Shown: piece by piece, positions 25,399 to 37,700 of the stretch
How the letters are laid out: each line of letters opens with the position of its first letter
Numbering within the stretch: the stretch's first letter is position 1
Source: Fragilariopsis cylindrus CCMP1102
Lineage: Eukaryota; Bacillariophyta; Bacillariophyceae; Bacillariales; Bacillariaceae
Direction: 5' to 3'
Assembly: GCA_900095095.1 (NCBI GenBank)
Contig: FMBT01000602.1
Span: 1-38,781 of the forward strand
Length of the DNA stretch: 38,781 nt
Position numbers and translations under genes: made by a program
The notes under the pieces: generated by a model
The model's input: the letters and a program-made list of their open reading frames with translations, nothing else
What the model was told of the DNA's origin: nothing
The model's database searches: none

Positions 25399-25872
25399 AC
25401 TTGTACTTGGTATTAATATTAATAAGAGTGACACAGTTCGTAAATTCAAAGTTACAAGTACAGTAGAAAGAATTCACAGAATATATTATAATAACATCAT
25501 TGTCGTCAAATTTTGCCTCCATAATTTGCTTAGCTACCGTAGTAAAATTTCGAAATTCAAAAACTCAGCGCGCTCTAACCAGCAGGGGGAGCTGGGAAAT
25601 TAAACGCAAATTCTTCATGTCTGTCTGACAGACGGGAATACACGCACAATTCAGCGATGGAACTCATTTTGAAAATCATATCACGACAAAATGACTTTTA
25701 CGTTAGGAAACACATGATAGAAAAAGCGTATCTATCATAGTAACTGCAACACAAACTCAAGTCTACAGCTTGTAGCGAATACCTCACAAAACAACAAAGA
25801 GACAGTAGGGAAAACCGATAGTCAGTTGCGTCAGAGTTTCTATGATCAGGCAACAAAAATAATTGTAAAAGG
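25399..25872. other. Divergent intergenic region, no gene seen
   Basis: Lies between the minus-strand start at 25398 and the giant coiled-coil gene at 25873. It includes GCGCGC near 25569 and GTCTGTCTGACAGAC, a near-palindrome at about 25619-25633. It is the likely shared promoter region. Confidence 0.5.
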
Positions 25873-28800
25873 ATGAATTTTTTATTGAATGCAATTGAGG
25901 GCAATGTCGGTAACGACATAGGAGACGATGATGATGGAGGATGGGGATCCGATGAAGAATTGGATTTATCCGATGATGGATACGACGACGATGATAGTAA
26001 TAGCAATAGCGATGCAATGAATCTTCCTCCACAGCAGCAGCAGCAGCAGCAGCAGCACGGAAACAACCCTCCTCCACCGCCGCCGCCACCACCTCCTCCA
26101 CAACAAGGACAAGGTCAAGGGCAAGACGAATACAACGATAGTGGTAACATTCAGATGGGTGGAGGCATGTTTATGGGTCAGTTGACACGATTTTTAGATG
26201 TTGTAGCTCCCCAAAATATTGACGACGATGATGACGATGACGATGACGATCAAAACAGAATCGGTGATGGATGGCAAGACGACGACGATGAAGTGGACGT
26301 CGAAGGATGGGAAGATGATGATGCGCAAGACATCTTGAGTATGTTAGACACCGATGATGACGTAGCTGACAACAATAATAATGAAACGACGATAACGAAT
26401 GATACTTCTACGACAGTACATACATCGCAAGCGGTAATTGCACCGTCTCATCATTCTCATACTACAATGATTCCTCCACCGCCGCCCCCTCCACCACCAC
26501 CACCTCCAATTCCAATCGATCATGTTCCTGTTGTTGATGCTGTTAACGAAAATCCGTCTGTCTCTTTCGGTGAAGAAACATTCTCCTCTACGGCAGCTAT
26601 AGGATTAACTTCAAATGACATAACAACAAATGATATTGGCAACGATAATGGTATCGATAATGGAAACAATGATGACGGTAATGGATGGGACGACGACGAT
26701 GGTGATGATGGTCTTATGTTCGACGATGTAGATGTAGATGTAGATATTGACGTCGAAGTAGAAGTAGATACAACAAAGGAAGAAGAACCTGATGAATCAC
26801 AAATAATGGTCGATATCATTCCATCTGTTCAATCTGCTATAACAGAGGATGATAACGACGCATTTGCTTTGGAAGACAATGGGGATGGTTGGGGAGGTGA
26901 TGATGATCTTGACGTTGATGTTGATATTAATAATATTGGTGTTGACCTTGACGTCGATGACTCAAATGTGGTAGATCATATTCCGCCTCCTTCGCCATCG
27001 TCGAGAATAGGAGGCCCAAACACCAATGATGCTACACATGGAGACGATGATATTTCTCAAGATGATACCCTTTCTATGGCAAATTCTCGTAGTCAACAAA
27101 ATGCTTTTCGGCCAACATCGACCCTCACCATTGAAGACGACGACGACGACGATGATGATGATGATGTGTCCGAAGATGTTGCAGTTCGATCTGTTTCTAC
27201 AGTCGGTAGTGGTAGTGTTGGTGGTGGTCGATTCGCATCAACGAAACCACGAAAGGTCGTAGATTGTACCCCCGTGTATACCGAGGGATCACAGGAGATG
27301 CTTCGCTGTTAGTTTCTGGACATACGTCCGTGGGAGAATCTTTAGAATCAATCGATGAAGCAAATGAGGGAGATTACGAAAATGATATCGACATTGATAA
27401 TGCCGAGACGTTGCGAAGATTAAATGCATCGTTTGGTGTTGTCGTTCCCGCCGCTGCCGCTGATAGAACATCAGCAGAAGATAGTACAACTCCTCGAACT
27501 ATGGAATCAGGATGGGGAGCCCTACGATCGCATTCTGTTGAGCGGGCAATATCATCAGAAATCCCGTTCGGATCGGCTACTACACCTACCGCTAATAACA
27601 GTAATAATCATAATAGGCTAAGTGGATCGCATACCAATGAAAGTAATAATAATAACGATGAGGAGGGAGATTTGCTCCCATTGGTCGACCAAACTCCAGG
27701 AGTATCAGTGGCACTGAACGACGATAACGATGTTCGACAACCACTACCGTCATCGCGAAGATCGATGACATCTGTAGAAGTTTTGAGTGTTTCGTCAGAG
27801 GAAGGTGACTTAGGAGAATCAGATGTTGGCGTTGACGACATTTTGGAAGAATTGTACGGTCCCATGGTCGATCAAATTCCTCCTACACCAGGAGGAGATG
27901 ACGAGACTGCGACGGCTCTAAAAACGTTTTCGGGACAAGCTTCTGTAGAAGGTGAAGGAAATACCGTGGTTGGCCAAGCCGAAAACTTGGACGTTGAAAA
28001 TGATATTCGTGAAGACGATGCAATGAGCGCTGAAGACGACGAGGACGATGAAGATGGCGTTGATGAATCCGGATGGGGTAGCACTTTGGAGTTTGAATTC
28101 GACAATCGAAGTCTTCTTTCGGGTCTTCCACTTCCAGTCGTCGATGAGACCCAGCATTTAGTGGATCATGTTCCTGTAGACAAATTATTCCGGGGAGGAG
28201 GACGAGGTGTTGTTGGTGGTGCTGTTAAAGGAGGTGGCGCGAATTCCATGGACGCATCGATCACTTCCAGTCGAGGTCGAGGTGATGACAATGTTACTGA
28301 CGACGATGGACCTAATACATCAAACTTCGGTCCGATCGTTGATCATACCCCCTCTGTGACTATACGTGGTGTAGGAGCAAGAGGTGCTAGTACACAGTCG
28401 ATAACAACGTCTGTGGCTACCGCGGTAAGTGGACTTGAAAGAGACATAAAGGAAGATGACGACATGGATAACACGACTGCCGATGGCGGTGGTGGAAGCG
28501 TGAGCTCGGCCGGAGCTGATGATGACCTAGACGAGAATGACATCGAAGATGACCATATTGTGGACCACATACCGAAGGATAAAAATCAAAACGTGGCACT
28601 AGATGCTTCCGTACGAGTTCTGGTTGACAAGGATGACGATATGACTCAAGTTGATACTATCGTGGAAGATGCTGTTTTAGACTTTGGTCCCATTGTTGAT
28701 CAAACTCCATTTGTACGGGTCACATCCGGTTTCTCAGTAGGAGCATCCATGATGGCCCAAGGAAATCGAGTCGACGATAACAATACAGCTACCCTGGGAA

Positions 28801-31800
28801 GCGTTTCTTTGGAAGATAATTTGTTGCAAGACGACGAATCCGGTTGGGATGACGAGGGGACTGATCTCGACGATCTTACGGCTGGCGCCGATGAAGTACA
28901 GATCCTGAATGATACTGTTGCAACAAAAGAAGAAAATAATCTCGTAGATCATATTCCCAAGAATAGATTTAGTAGGCCCATTGACGGCTCGACTATGGTC
29001 TTCGTAGATCCATTGGATGCTGATTCCGAAGTTGATGATGCTGACGATGACACTGCTGGAAATGCTCGAACCGACAGATTCGGTCCTATTGTAGATCACA
29101 CTCCGGCTCCTCTATCTACACCGATATCAATCGCTACATCTATGATAAATGGTGCCGGCAGTGCTATTCGTCCCGATGATAACGATATAGATGGTTCTGG
29201 AACGTGGTTCGGAGCGTCGACACTAGGAGGGATGTCAAGTGCTGCAGGAGATCGATCCATTGCTGATGATGACGATGCTAGTGGAACGGGATGGGATGAC
29301 GATGATCAAGTTCTAGAAGATTTAGCGTCTCCCGCTGCAGCTCCGCGGCCGGTACAAGATCCTGAAAATATTTTGGTTGATCATGTTCCTTCTCTTGCAT
29401 CACCTCGTCATGTTGATACGAATGCGTCCATGGCCGTGGCAGTTGATCCTTCGGTTGTTTCCTCCCAAGCTAATGACGATAATACGCAAGACGGCAATAT
29501 AGGAGGAGGGATATTTGGTGCCGTTGTTGACCACACCCCAAGTATTGAAGGTATATCTCATCGTTCTGCTGACAATAGTTCCACAGTAACAGGAATGGCA
29601 ACCAACACAAAACGGGAAGACGAAATGGACGAAACAACGTGGCAAGGTGGTGTGTCTGCTCAAGGAGAAGGATGGGATCAAGATGATCCAGAACTCGGTG
29701 AGCTCGCTAGCAATAACGAAGATGAAGCAGTGGTAGACCATGTACCGGAACGACCCGAGTCGAGAATAGGAGACCCTTCTTTGATCGTTGCTGCCAATCC
29801 ATCTGAAATGAGTTCACAAGTCGAAGATTTGAACCAGGATGAAAACAATTTTGGTCCTGTCGTTGACCAGACGCCTTTGGAACATGTTCTTCCTCAACCA
29901 GCTGTTGGATCGACTGTTGTTGCAATGCCTTCTGTCTTAAACGACGATTTAGACGAAGGAGACGCCGACGAACAAACTGCTGAGGATGCAAGAATTCCTG
30001 GCGAATGGGAGGATCATCTACCAAATCCACAGTCTGAAAATGATACAGAAAATAGAAGTGAGCAACTTGTCGATGTCGTACCTCCTCCACCCGAGCAAAG
30101 AGTTGCGGATGTAATCAGGGACGCTTCATCAGAAATGGCAACAGTCGATGATAAATCATCAGTCGTTCCAGCAGATGATCCTAAAGAAGACGAATTTGGA
30201 CCTGTTGTTGACCATACTCCAACGGGAGAAAATAACGATGGTGATCAGACATCCAACGAAGGATCTCTTGCTAGCAGCGATGACGACGATGACCATGATA
30301 AGAAGCCTGCAGCGGACCAAAATAATGTAGATTCTGTCGAACCCATGTGTTCCATTGAAAGCACAGACAAAGAAGATGGTCTCGACGAAGATGAGTTTGG
30401 ACCTGTAGTCGATCAGTTACCGGCCGTGTCTTCAATATCATCAATTGCTCCGTCAAAAAGTGGCTCCACCGCTGATGCAAAGGCGACTGTGTCTGAAGAC
30501 GACTTGAATACACGTGATGGCTGGGACGACGATACAATCGATAATATTGATCCATCATCTCCAAGTAATACGAGTTACCGTAAAAGTAACTCTGTCACAT
30601 GGGACGATAACGTCAACGATAACGTCAACGATAACGTCAACGATAACGTCAACGATAACGTCAACGATAACGTCAACGATAACGTCAACGATAACGTCAA
30701 CGATAAAGAAGATGACGCTCAGAAGGCAGGGAACACATCCAATCAGCTGGATGGCATTTGCGATTCAGGTTTCTTCACCGCGGAGATGGCTGATACTTCA
30801 AAAGTGAACTTGGACGAAACAAAATACTATGATTCCGAACCACCTGTTGAGATGAATGGTTGGGGTGACGACGGTCTCTGTATCGCCGATGATGATACGC
30901 CCCCGTCCACTCCTCGAACGAGTGCAGTTTTCAAAACCCAAACAGCAACTAATGAATGCCCAAGTTGCTCAAATGCAGATACTACGGATTGTCCATGTAT
31001 ACAGGCACTGATTGAAACGAATGGAGAAAATAATGACATGGTTGGACTTTGGAGGACACCAGAAGGTGATTCTGTGAAAGTTAACTTGCAAAAACTTTTA
31101 CAGAATGAGACATCTAAGCGACTTCTCATAGAAAAGGAATCACAGGCATTTCGACAAACGATTGAATCGTTGAAGCAAGCAAAAGACACTTTGGTCAACG
31201 TAGGAGAGACGCAAATGGGTCGTGAAAATGAAATGATGTCGGCAATCTCTAAATGGCAAGAAGCTAACGGAGAATTGTCTTCCGAAAATGGAAAGCTATC
31301 CGAAAATGTTTCGAAGTTGTCTACCGAGAACGGAAAGTTGTCTGAAGATGTTTCGGTTTCCCACAACGAGATTGAAAAGTTATCCGAAGATGTTTCGAAA
31401 TTGTCTACCGAAAATGGAAAGCTGTCAGATGATATTTCTAAGTTCCGCAACGAGAATGGGACGTTTTCTTCTGAAATTGTAAAGTTATCCAAAGACCTTT
31501 CGAAGCTTCAAAGTGAGAACGGAGAGCTATCCGAAGATCTTTTGAAGTTAGAAAGCGAATGCACGCAGCTACGAAATATTAATGATATCTTGACGAATGA
31601 ACTGGAGGCAGTCCGGGGATCAATGACTCAACTCGAAGACGAGAAGTCGCAAATACAATCACGAGAAACTACTCTTTCTGCAGAAATATCCAATTTGAAG
31701 TCTTCCCTTGAGAAACGAATCCAACAGTCAACATCTGATGCCAGTCTTCAAGACGAAATTAGATCCATTCAATCGGAGCTCTCCTCTAAAGTAAATGAGT

Positions 31801-34800
31801 GTTCACAACTCAATTCGCAACTGAGTCGGGTGCAAGAGAAATTGACCAAGTCAGAAGCTCAAAATTTTAAACACACGAAAGATCTTGGCAAGATCACCAA
31901 AGACAATATGCATAAAATCTCCGAATTACAAAAGAAACTCGATTTGCAGAAGAAGCAGCTAGAAGAATCTAAATTACTCAATGAAAGATCGATCGCTGAT
32001 TTGAAAAAGAAATCGTCAATAGAAGCTGCTACGAACCAAAAAATCAAAAGAGAGAACGATTCTTTTACACTACAGAATGAAAATCTCCAAACGCAACATG
32101 AAAATTCCGCCCGCATGCACCAACAAGATTTGTCCCAGATGGAAGCGAAAATAAAGTCCCTCGATATCAAATTGAAAAGTGTCGAGAACGAAAAGATACA
32201 ACTTTCCAATGAAATAAAAAATTATACTCAACAGATAGAGAGATTCTCTTCTATTTCTACAAAACACGAATCTATTTCAAGGGAACGACATGTATTGAAT
32301 GAGGCCCTTGTGGATAGTAAGACTTATATTGCTGGACTACAAAAGCAATTCGACGACCTTAAATCTTCTTTGGGATTGAATTCTTCCAAACCAGAATTGG
32401 TGTTGAATGCACTAAAAAAAGATAGAAGTCAGCAATTACAAGAAATCGAATCTTCGCAAAAACAAATCACCGCATTGAAACTAGAAAAAGCCAGTCAATT
32501 GCAAGAAATCGAATCTTCACTGAATCAAATCAACATGCTGAAACAAGAAAGATCTAACCAACTGCAAGAAATTGAGTCTTCAAAGAATCAAATAACCGAC
32601 CTTACCCGCAGAATTGACGAAATTGAGTCCGAAAAGAATTCTATACAAGCACAGTTTGACGAATTTCGTAAGTCCAACGCGAGCTCACAAAATACGTCTG
32701 CAGTTTCGGCTTTGAATACCATTAAGGAACAAGCAAAGTTGAAGAAAATGCAGGGCGAAGTTCAACAACTGCGTCTACAATTACAGAATGCTACGACCAG
32801 GATGCAGAACAGCGATAACGAGTGTACGCGACTGTCTGGTAGATGTACAGAATTAGAGGCCGAGATTGCACGACTTGGTCAATTAGCTGCCCAAACTGAC
32901 AGACTTCAACAAGATTTACTACAGTTCCAACAGGTAAACGAGTCACAAGGACAACGCATCCAGGTTCTGGAGAGCAATCTATCAGAGAACGAACGCATGC
33001 TGTCATTGAAAGATAAAGAAATTACCAACTTGCATGAACTTCAAAATTCAAATCAGTCGAACGCTGTGGGAATTGAAAACGAGAAGAAAAATTTGCTTGC
33101 TAAGCTACAAGAAATGAATGCTAGGATATTTGATTTAGAATCTGAACGTGGTAATCTTGCAAATGATAATGAAGATAAAAATTCGACGCTGGATGGTTTG
33201 AATGAACAAATAACTGGATTGACCAATGAGAGAGACCAGTTCCAGAACGAGAAAGACGCGTTGGAAGAAGAAAGCGATGAGATGCTTGTGCAGTTTGGAC
33301 TATTGAACGAAGAGATGATTGCAAAGGAAGCAGAGACGACAAGGGTCCAAGAAGAGCTAACACAACTCAATGATGAACGCGAGCGCTACGAGCATGAGAA
33401 TCAAGATTTACGTAGTAAGATTCAAGCGCACGAGGAAGAGCTTCAAGATGCAATAAGAAAGTCAGAACAGAAGTACGAGGAAGAACTTCGATCTAAAGAT
33501 GATGAGCTTCAATCGAAAGATGACGATCTCCGATCGAAAGACACAGAACTCCAGAACCATCTCCAGGTAGCTCGTAGAAAATCCCAAACATACGAGGATC
33601 AGCTCCACGAGTCTGAAGAGAAATTGAATGCACTCATCAAGGAATCCGAAGAAATGATGAAGAATTCTGGAAATGTAGACGATACTCAAAAGAAACTGAT
33701 GGAGTCGAATACTGCCTTGAGAGACCGACTAAAGGAATTGTCTTCTGAGCAATCAGTTGCAGTTGGTCAAATGCAAGTCCTAGAATCCGAGAAACTAGAT
33801 CTGAACGGAAAAGTTGAAGGTTTACAAGCTCTTGTAGACGAACTTATTGCCTCTTTTGAAACTAAGGAAGGAAAACTTCAGTCGATCATTGATGAAATAA
33901 ATTCTCAAAAGATAGAGATTGCCAATAAATCTCAAATTCAAGAAATCGAAGTTGCTCGACTGAACAAAGAACTGGAAGTATCAAAAGGAGTTGCCGAAGA
34001 ATCTACAGCACTTCGTCGTAGTCTCGCTGATCTGGATAGTAAATTATCTGATCAAGATCGTTTTCTTCTTCATAAGGATGCTGCATTACAGGATCTTCGT
34101 AACCAACTTGAGAATTCCGGTGAAGCACCGGTAGAGAGCGCTGAAACGGAAATTCTAAGACAAACAGTTCAAGACTTCGAGGTCAAATCAGCGAATGACA
34201 AGAACCAACTTCAAGAAATGGGATTCATTTGTGATGAAACACAGCAAGAATTAACGTCTACCATGGAACAGCTACAGGTTTCAGAGGATCTAGCACAACA
34301 ATTACAGAACGATCTACAATCCAAGGAGGATATTGAATCTACAAATCGAATGCTGGAATCCCGTCTGGATCAACTCGAGCAAGAACTTTTGTCCACACGA
34401 ACCGAAGAGTCGAAGTATCGTACCGAGGCTTCCGATCTTAGACAAGAAGTAGCTGATCTCGAGACGAAACCTAGAGATTCCTTGCATCAATACGAACAGT
34501 CAACGAAGGAACAGAGTGGCGAAGTTTCCGCCGAACTCGAGGCTCTTCGGCAGGAGGTCGAGTCTCTCAAGCGTGATCAAACGATATTGTCTTCCGCCGA
34601 GGCCAGTACACGAGAGGAAGCAATGGAACGAGAATTATATGCGCTACGAAATCAAATGGCACAAAAGGATGATCAAATTGCAAGTATGGACCAAAGATTT
34701 TTATCGGATTTATCTCATTCGAACCAAGAAATAGCAACAGTTACAGTCGAGTTAGAGAAATTGAAAGCGATCGCATTGAAGCCTACTTCCTCACGTGTAT

Positions 34801-35009
34801 TAGAGCTTACCCGTGATCAAGCCGAAAACGTGGATCAGATGCGTTCACAAGTAGTTTCGTTAGCACATGCCTTAGAAAATTCCGAAAATCGACGTGCGGA
34901 AGTGATCGAGAAGATCGAAACAGAACGTCAAGCTCATGCCGAAAGTCTACGTCGTATGTCTGTAAACGTGAAACGATTCTATTCAACGATGAATATGAGT
35001 GATATATGA
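25873..35009 (+). CDS. Giant VD(H/Q)xP / GW-acidic repeat and coiled-coil protein (about 3,045 aa), one apparent frameshift
   Basis: The ATG at 25873 (MNFLLNAIEGNVGND) begins a frame that stops at 27310-27312. The same protein pattern continues one base out of frame from about 27264 to TGA 35007-35009. Both parts carry the same repeats, so I treat them as one gene. The N-terminal half (to about nt 31000) has about 19 VD(H/Q)(T/V/I)P motifs, many as FGPIVDHTP, alternating with Trp-acidic motifs (GGWGSDEELDL, GTGWDDDDQ, GEGWDQDDPEL), plus Gln, Pro and Asp runs and an eightfold DNVN repeat. From about nt 31060 to the end is almost continuous heptad coiled coil, roughly 1,300 residues, starting with SENGKLSE-type repeats. 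The architecture recalls a long tethering or golgin-like or cytoskeletal protein, but I recognise no named orthologue. Short Trp-acidic motifs in other proteins bind COPI subunits or kinesin light chain; applying that here is inference. Confidence 0.8.
27264..27312 (+). other. Frameshift site within giant gene
   Basis: The frame of the first part (KVVDCTPVYTEGSQE, then stop) and that of the second (GDASLLVSGHTSVGES) cross here. GDASLLVSG matches the position after other VDHxP motifs (for example GDPSLIVAANPS), so both frames are coding. A missing base in the C5 run at 27269-27273 would explain it. A 29-nt GT-AG intron would create a stop, and a 47-nt one would remove the conserved segment. 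Confidence 0.75.
30606..30701 (+). repeat. 12-nt coding minisatellite, eight copies
   Basis: GATAACGTCAAC repeated eight times without a mismatch, encoding (DNVN)8 in the acidic half of the giant protein. Perfect identity implies recent expansion. Confidence 0.97.
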
Positions 35010-35531
35010 TGATGCGAATGAAAAGAGTACATTGTAGTACTATGCAAATACTAATATATAAACAATAAGATCATTGTCAACTTAGCTAATAGTTTTTGAA
35101 GAACAAAATTATAATTCCATTGTGTGTACATAGAATCGTAGATAATGTAACATATGTATACATAAAATTCGAAGTTTCTTCTAGGTAGCTAAGAAAAGAA
35201 AATAGACGATAACTACTACACCCTTTAACGATCAATGGCAGGTTAGAGCCAACAAAGAAGAACATATACAGATGATAGGCGAACAGTAATCACAATACTA
35301 CTACGAGAAGGAATACAACCAACAAAACAAGCAGATCAATAGATCAGCGAATAGCCAAGGATAACACTAATTATACCGTAATATATGTGAAGGATTTGAG
35401 AGACGCTGCATAGCATAGGGTAGCAGAATAATAAATTGTTTCTCTCTATATTTTGTGTTGTTAAATATATGGTATACCTAATCTATCCCTCTCCAAAGTA
35501 GTAGCAAAAGTAAAGACAAAAGAAATTTAAT
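35010..35531. other. Convergent intergenic region, no gene seen
   Basis: A/T-rich; the 3' untranslated regions of the giant gene and of the plastid-targeted gene probably lie here. AATAAA-like words occur (for example near 35428). No repeat or RNA gene recognised. Confidence 0.5.
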
Positions 35532-36086
35532 TTAGTTTGCTCCAGTGTTTTCGATGTTTGATAATAATTCTGCCACCTTTTCTTCTAGTCGGTCTTCGGC
35601 TTCCTTTTGAACTTTCGCAAGATCACCTTCGAAGTTACTGTCTTTCCATTCTTTTTCCCATTCCGCGCTCAAGGCAGTGGTGGTGGTGATAGGTCTGTTG
35701 TAATTGTTGGTTTGTTTTTCAATAATAATTTTGTTTCGGTAAGTTAAAGCAATAATGAAACGAGAAATATTGAAGTGACAGAAGAAGGAAAAGAGGTGAG
35801 AAACCCGATTTATAAAAAAAAGGCCAGGAATTAACAAAAAGCAGGCCTCTATCTTCCTAGAGTATCTAAATTTCATCGTCTAAAACACCAATCAATATCG
35901 AAATAATGATAACTATTTGTGCAGTGCAGTCATTATTCTCGATGTCCACAAGAGGGAGAACTCGAGATACAAATTTCAAAAATAAAGTTGCGAATATCAG
36001 CGCAACGATCGGACGCACCTGCTAGCAGGAGCAAAGGCAGAGGCAGAGGCCACAAGGGCGGCAACGATAAGAACTTGTTTCATCAT
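35532..36086 (-). CDS. Small plastid-targeted protein (76 aa, two exons)
   Basis: Exon 1 is 36019-36086 (complement), starting with two Met and reading VLIVAALVASASAFAPAS, a signal peptide ending in the ASAFAP motif that directs diatom proteins across the four plastid membranes. Donor GTGCGT starts at 36018 and acceptor AACAG ends at 35695. Exon 2 is 35532-35694 and continues in the correct phase (AG|A restores Arg) with PITTTTALSAEWEKEWKDSN and then a helical, acidic KVQKEAEDRLEEKVAELLSN tail, ending TAA. The mature part after transit-peptide removal would be about 45 residues, mostly one charged amphipathic helix. No family recognised. An open frame reading straight through the intron to 35876 exists but lacks any targeting sequence, so I prefer the spliced model. 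The start could be either of the two Met codons. Confidence 0.7.
35695..36018 (-). other. Spliceosomal intron (324 nt)
   Basis: GTGCGT donor, CAACAG acceptor, phase 2. It joins the ASAFAP presequence to the charged exon without a frame change. Confidence 0.65.
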
Positions 36087-36490
36087 ATTTGTACAGTTTG
36101 TTGGGATATATGTATATATAATTGAAGTGGTAAAGTTGTACTACAGTAGTACTAGGTGAGGAAAGAGCTCTTTTTCAAGGCTGTTTTGCTTCAACAAACA
36201 ACAGATGTGCTTTCATCTTTCATTTTCGTCATGGTCATCGTCGTGCTTTAAGCGGTTCGTGCGTGCGTCGTCCCTCCGTCGTACGTACCTACGACGCAAG
36301 ATCGCGTACGTCAGTTGCCTTGATTATTTCGACTCACTCGACTCGACCAGAGGAGAGAAGTTAAAGTTCTAGAGGAAGCAAGTTTAAGTTCTACTAACTA
36401 ACAACGTTGAAGAGTATAATATAGCTACAGCAGCTACAATAGGGATGATCTCATAACCTTTTGCTACTGAGTACTGTAAGATGTAAAAAA
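36087..36490. other. Intergenic region with GC-rich dyad
   Basis: Upstream of the plastid-targeted gene. At 36277-36296 CGTCGTA and TACGACG form an inverted repeat around a 6-base loop, within a CG-rich patch (36260-36312) that ends GCGTACGTCA. This could be a promoter element. No gene seen. Confidence 0.5.
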
Positions 36491-36829
36491 TTAGCCTACT
36501 ACATGAATATTTGATGAGCGAAATAATAAAGCTGACTGTAGTGTTTCACCACCATTATTGTTTTGTTTTATTTGGGTCATAATCCGCTTCAACTTCTTTG
36601 TAGTTTTCAAGGATTCTGGCTGTGCCTTTTTCTTTTTCAGTGATGCTGCTTCACAAGTGTTTTCCATATTTCCAGTGGTGTCATGATGTAGTTTATTTCC
36701 ATACTCATCCTCTAAATTCAATAAAGATTCTTTCCATGGGGATAGGCAGCAAGGATGTATGGATGGTTGGCCTAATTCCAACATGGCTTGGTGTATTGTG
36801 CATACAATTCCCTTTTTAGGTTGTGGCAT
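36491..36829 (-). CDS. Small orphan protein (112 aa)
   Basis: The ATG at 36827-36829 (MPQPKKGIVCTIHQAMLE) opens a 112-residue frame ending at 36491. It has several Cys and His in the first third (CTIHQ, HPCCLSPWKES), a moderately acidic middle (LEDEYGNKLHHD) and a Lys-rich stretch (SLKKKKAQPESLKTTKKLKR) that could be a nuclear localisation signal. No transmembrane or signal segment and no known domain. It may be complete or one exon of a larger gene; I saw no compelling splice site pair. Confidence 0.4.
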   Translation of the reverse strand: MPQPKKGIVCTIHQAMLELGQPSIHPCCLSPWKESLLNLEDEYGNKLHHDTTGNMENTCEAASLKKKKAQPESLKTTKKLKRIMTQIKQNNNGGETLQSALLFRSSNIHVVG

Positions 36830-37700
36830 GAGACTGTGATAATGGTGGATATAACACCTTCTGTTAATTCACAGAAAAATAAAATTCAGAATCCTGAAAA
36901 AGTTAGGCCTAGAGTCCGTATGGAGCAAAAACAAAGGTAGAACCTAGCCCCGCAACGAAACAACGTCGCCGGTCTCCATTCCAACGAAGGAATCATTAGT
37001 AAACTATGGTATGTAATCATCAAAAGAAGAATTTGTTAGACATTGTTACTTTACTAAAATAAATTTACCTCTATTGTCTAAACAGCAATGTGTCACAGTC
37101 CACAGTGATTAATGAGTTTGGACAGGCAGCAACACTTCTCTTTTCTCTGACACTTCTCTTGTTTGTACTCCAACTTCTTATATATCTAAAACCCTTCTCT
37201 TGTTTGTGTTTTGACTTTGACTAGTCATCTTCAGTGATCATATAACGACCGTCCAACTTACTTCTTGTATTAAATAGAGCAGTATTAATGGAGATTCGAT
37301 TAATTATATTCCCATTGTCATGTTGATGTGTTTTTTGAACAAGATTGTTAATAGGAGATGAAAAAAGCAAAAACTAGGGGACCCTTACATAGTAGGACAG
37401 ACAAAAAGTACATCGATTTGAAAAAAAGTACATAAAATATAACCTCCAGCGATATTGGGGCATATTGGTGTAAGTAATTTCATGTACCTGGCATTTCAAT
37501 CGATGTACTTTTTTTCGGTCATAAGTACATGAAAAAGTACACTGATTTTCGCACGACTCTTCTCAACTCTTACACAAAACAAAACACAAAATATTTTACT
37601 TTGATTTGATCTTTATAAAATAAGAATCTTGAGCTTGGATTAAATAACTCCTATAATTTAAAAAAAAACGATAAAAAAATCCACACGTAGAGTGATCATC
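36830..37700. other. Divergent intergenic region with AGTACAT cluster
   Basis: 870 bases between the starts at 36829 (-) and 37701 (+). It contains a repeated CTTCTCTTGTTTGT block near 37150-37200 and a cluster of GTACAT/ATGTAC words with an inverted repeat (listed separately). No gene seen. Confidence 0.55.
37403..37513. repeat. Imperfect inverted repeat with AGTACAT motifs
   Basis: AAAAAGTACATCGATTTGAA at 37403 pairs with TTTCAATCGATGTACTTTTT at 37494-37513 with one unpaired base; the loop is about 70 bases. Further GTACAT/ATGTAC words lie near 37428, 37481, 37524 and 37536. It could be a small MITE-like element or a promoter cluster. Confidence 0.8.

Noticed and set aside
27266..27312. 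Tiny introns (29 or 47 nt) to explain the frame change in the giant gene
   Set aside because: The 29-nt version creates a stop at the junction, and the 47-nt version removes the conserved GDASLLVSG segment and has a poor GTACCC donor.
30606..30701. CRISPR-like array
   Set aside because: 12-base units without spacers, in frame within a eukaryotic coding region.
35695..35876. Unspliced start at 35876 for the small minus-strand protein
   Set aside because: It reads through the likely intron and lacks the ASAFAP presequence, while the spliced form joins in phase.
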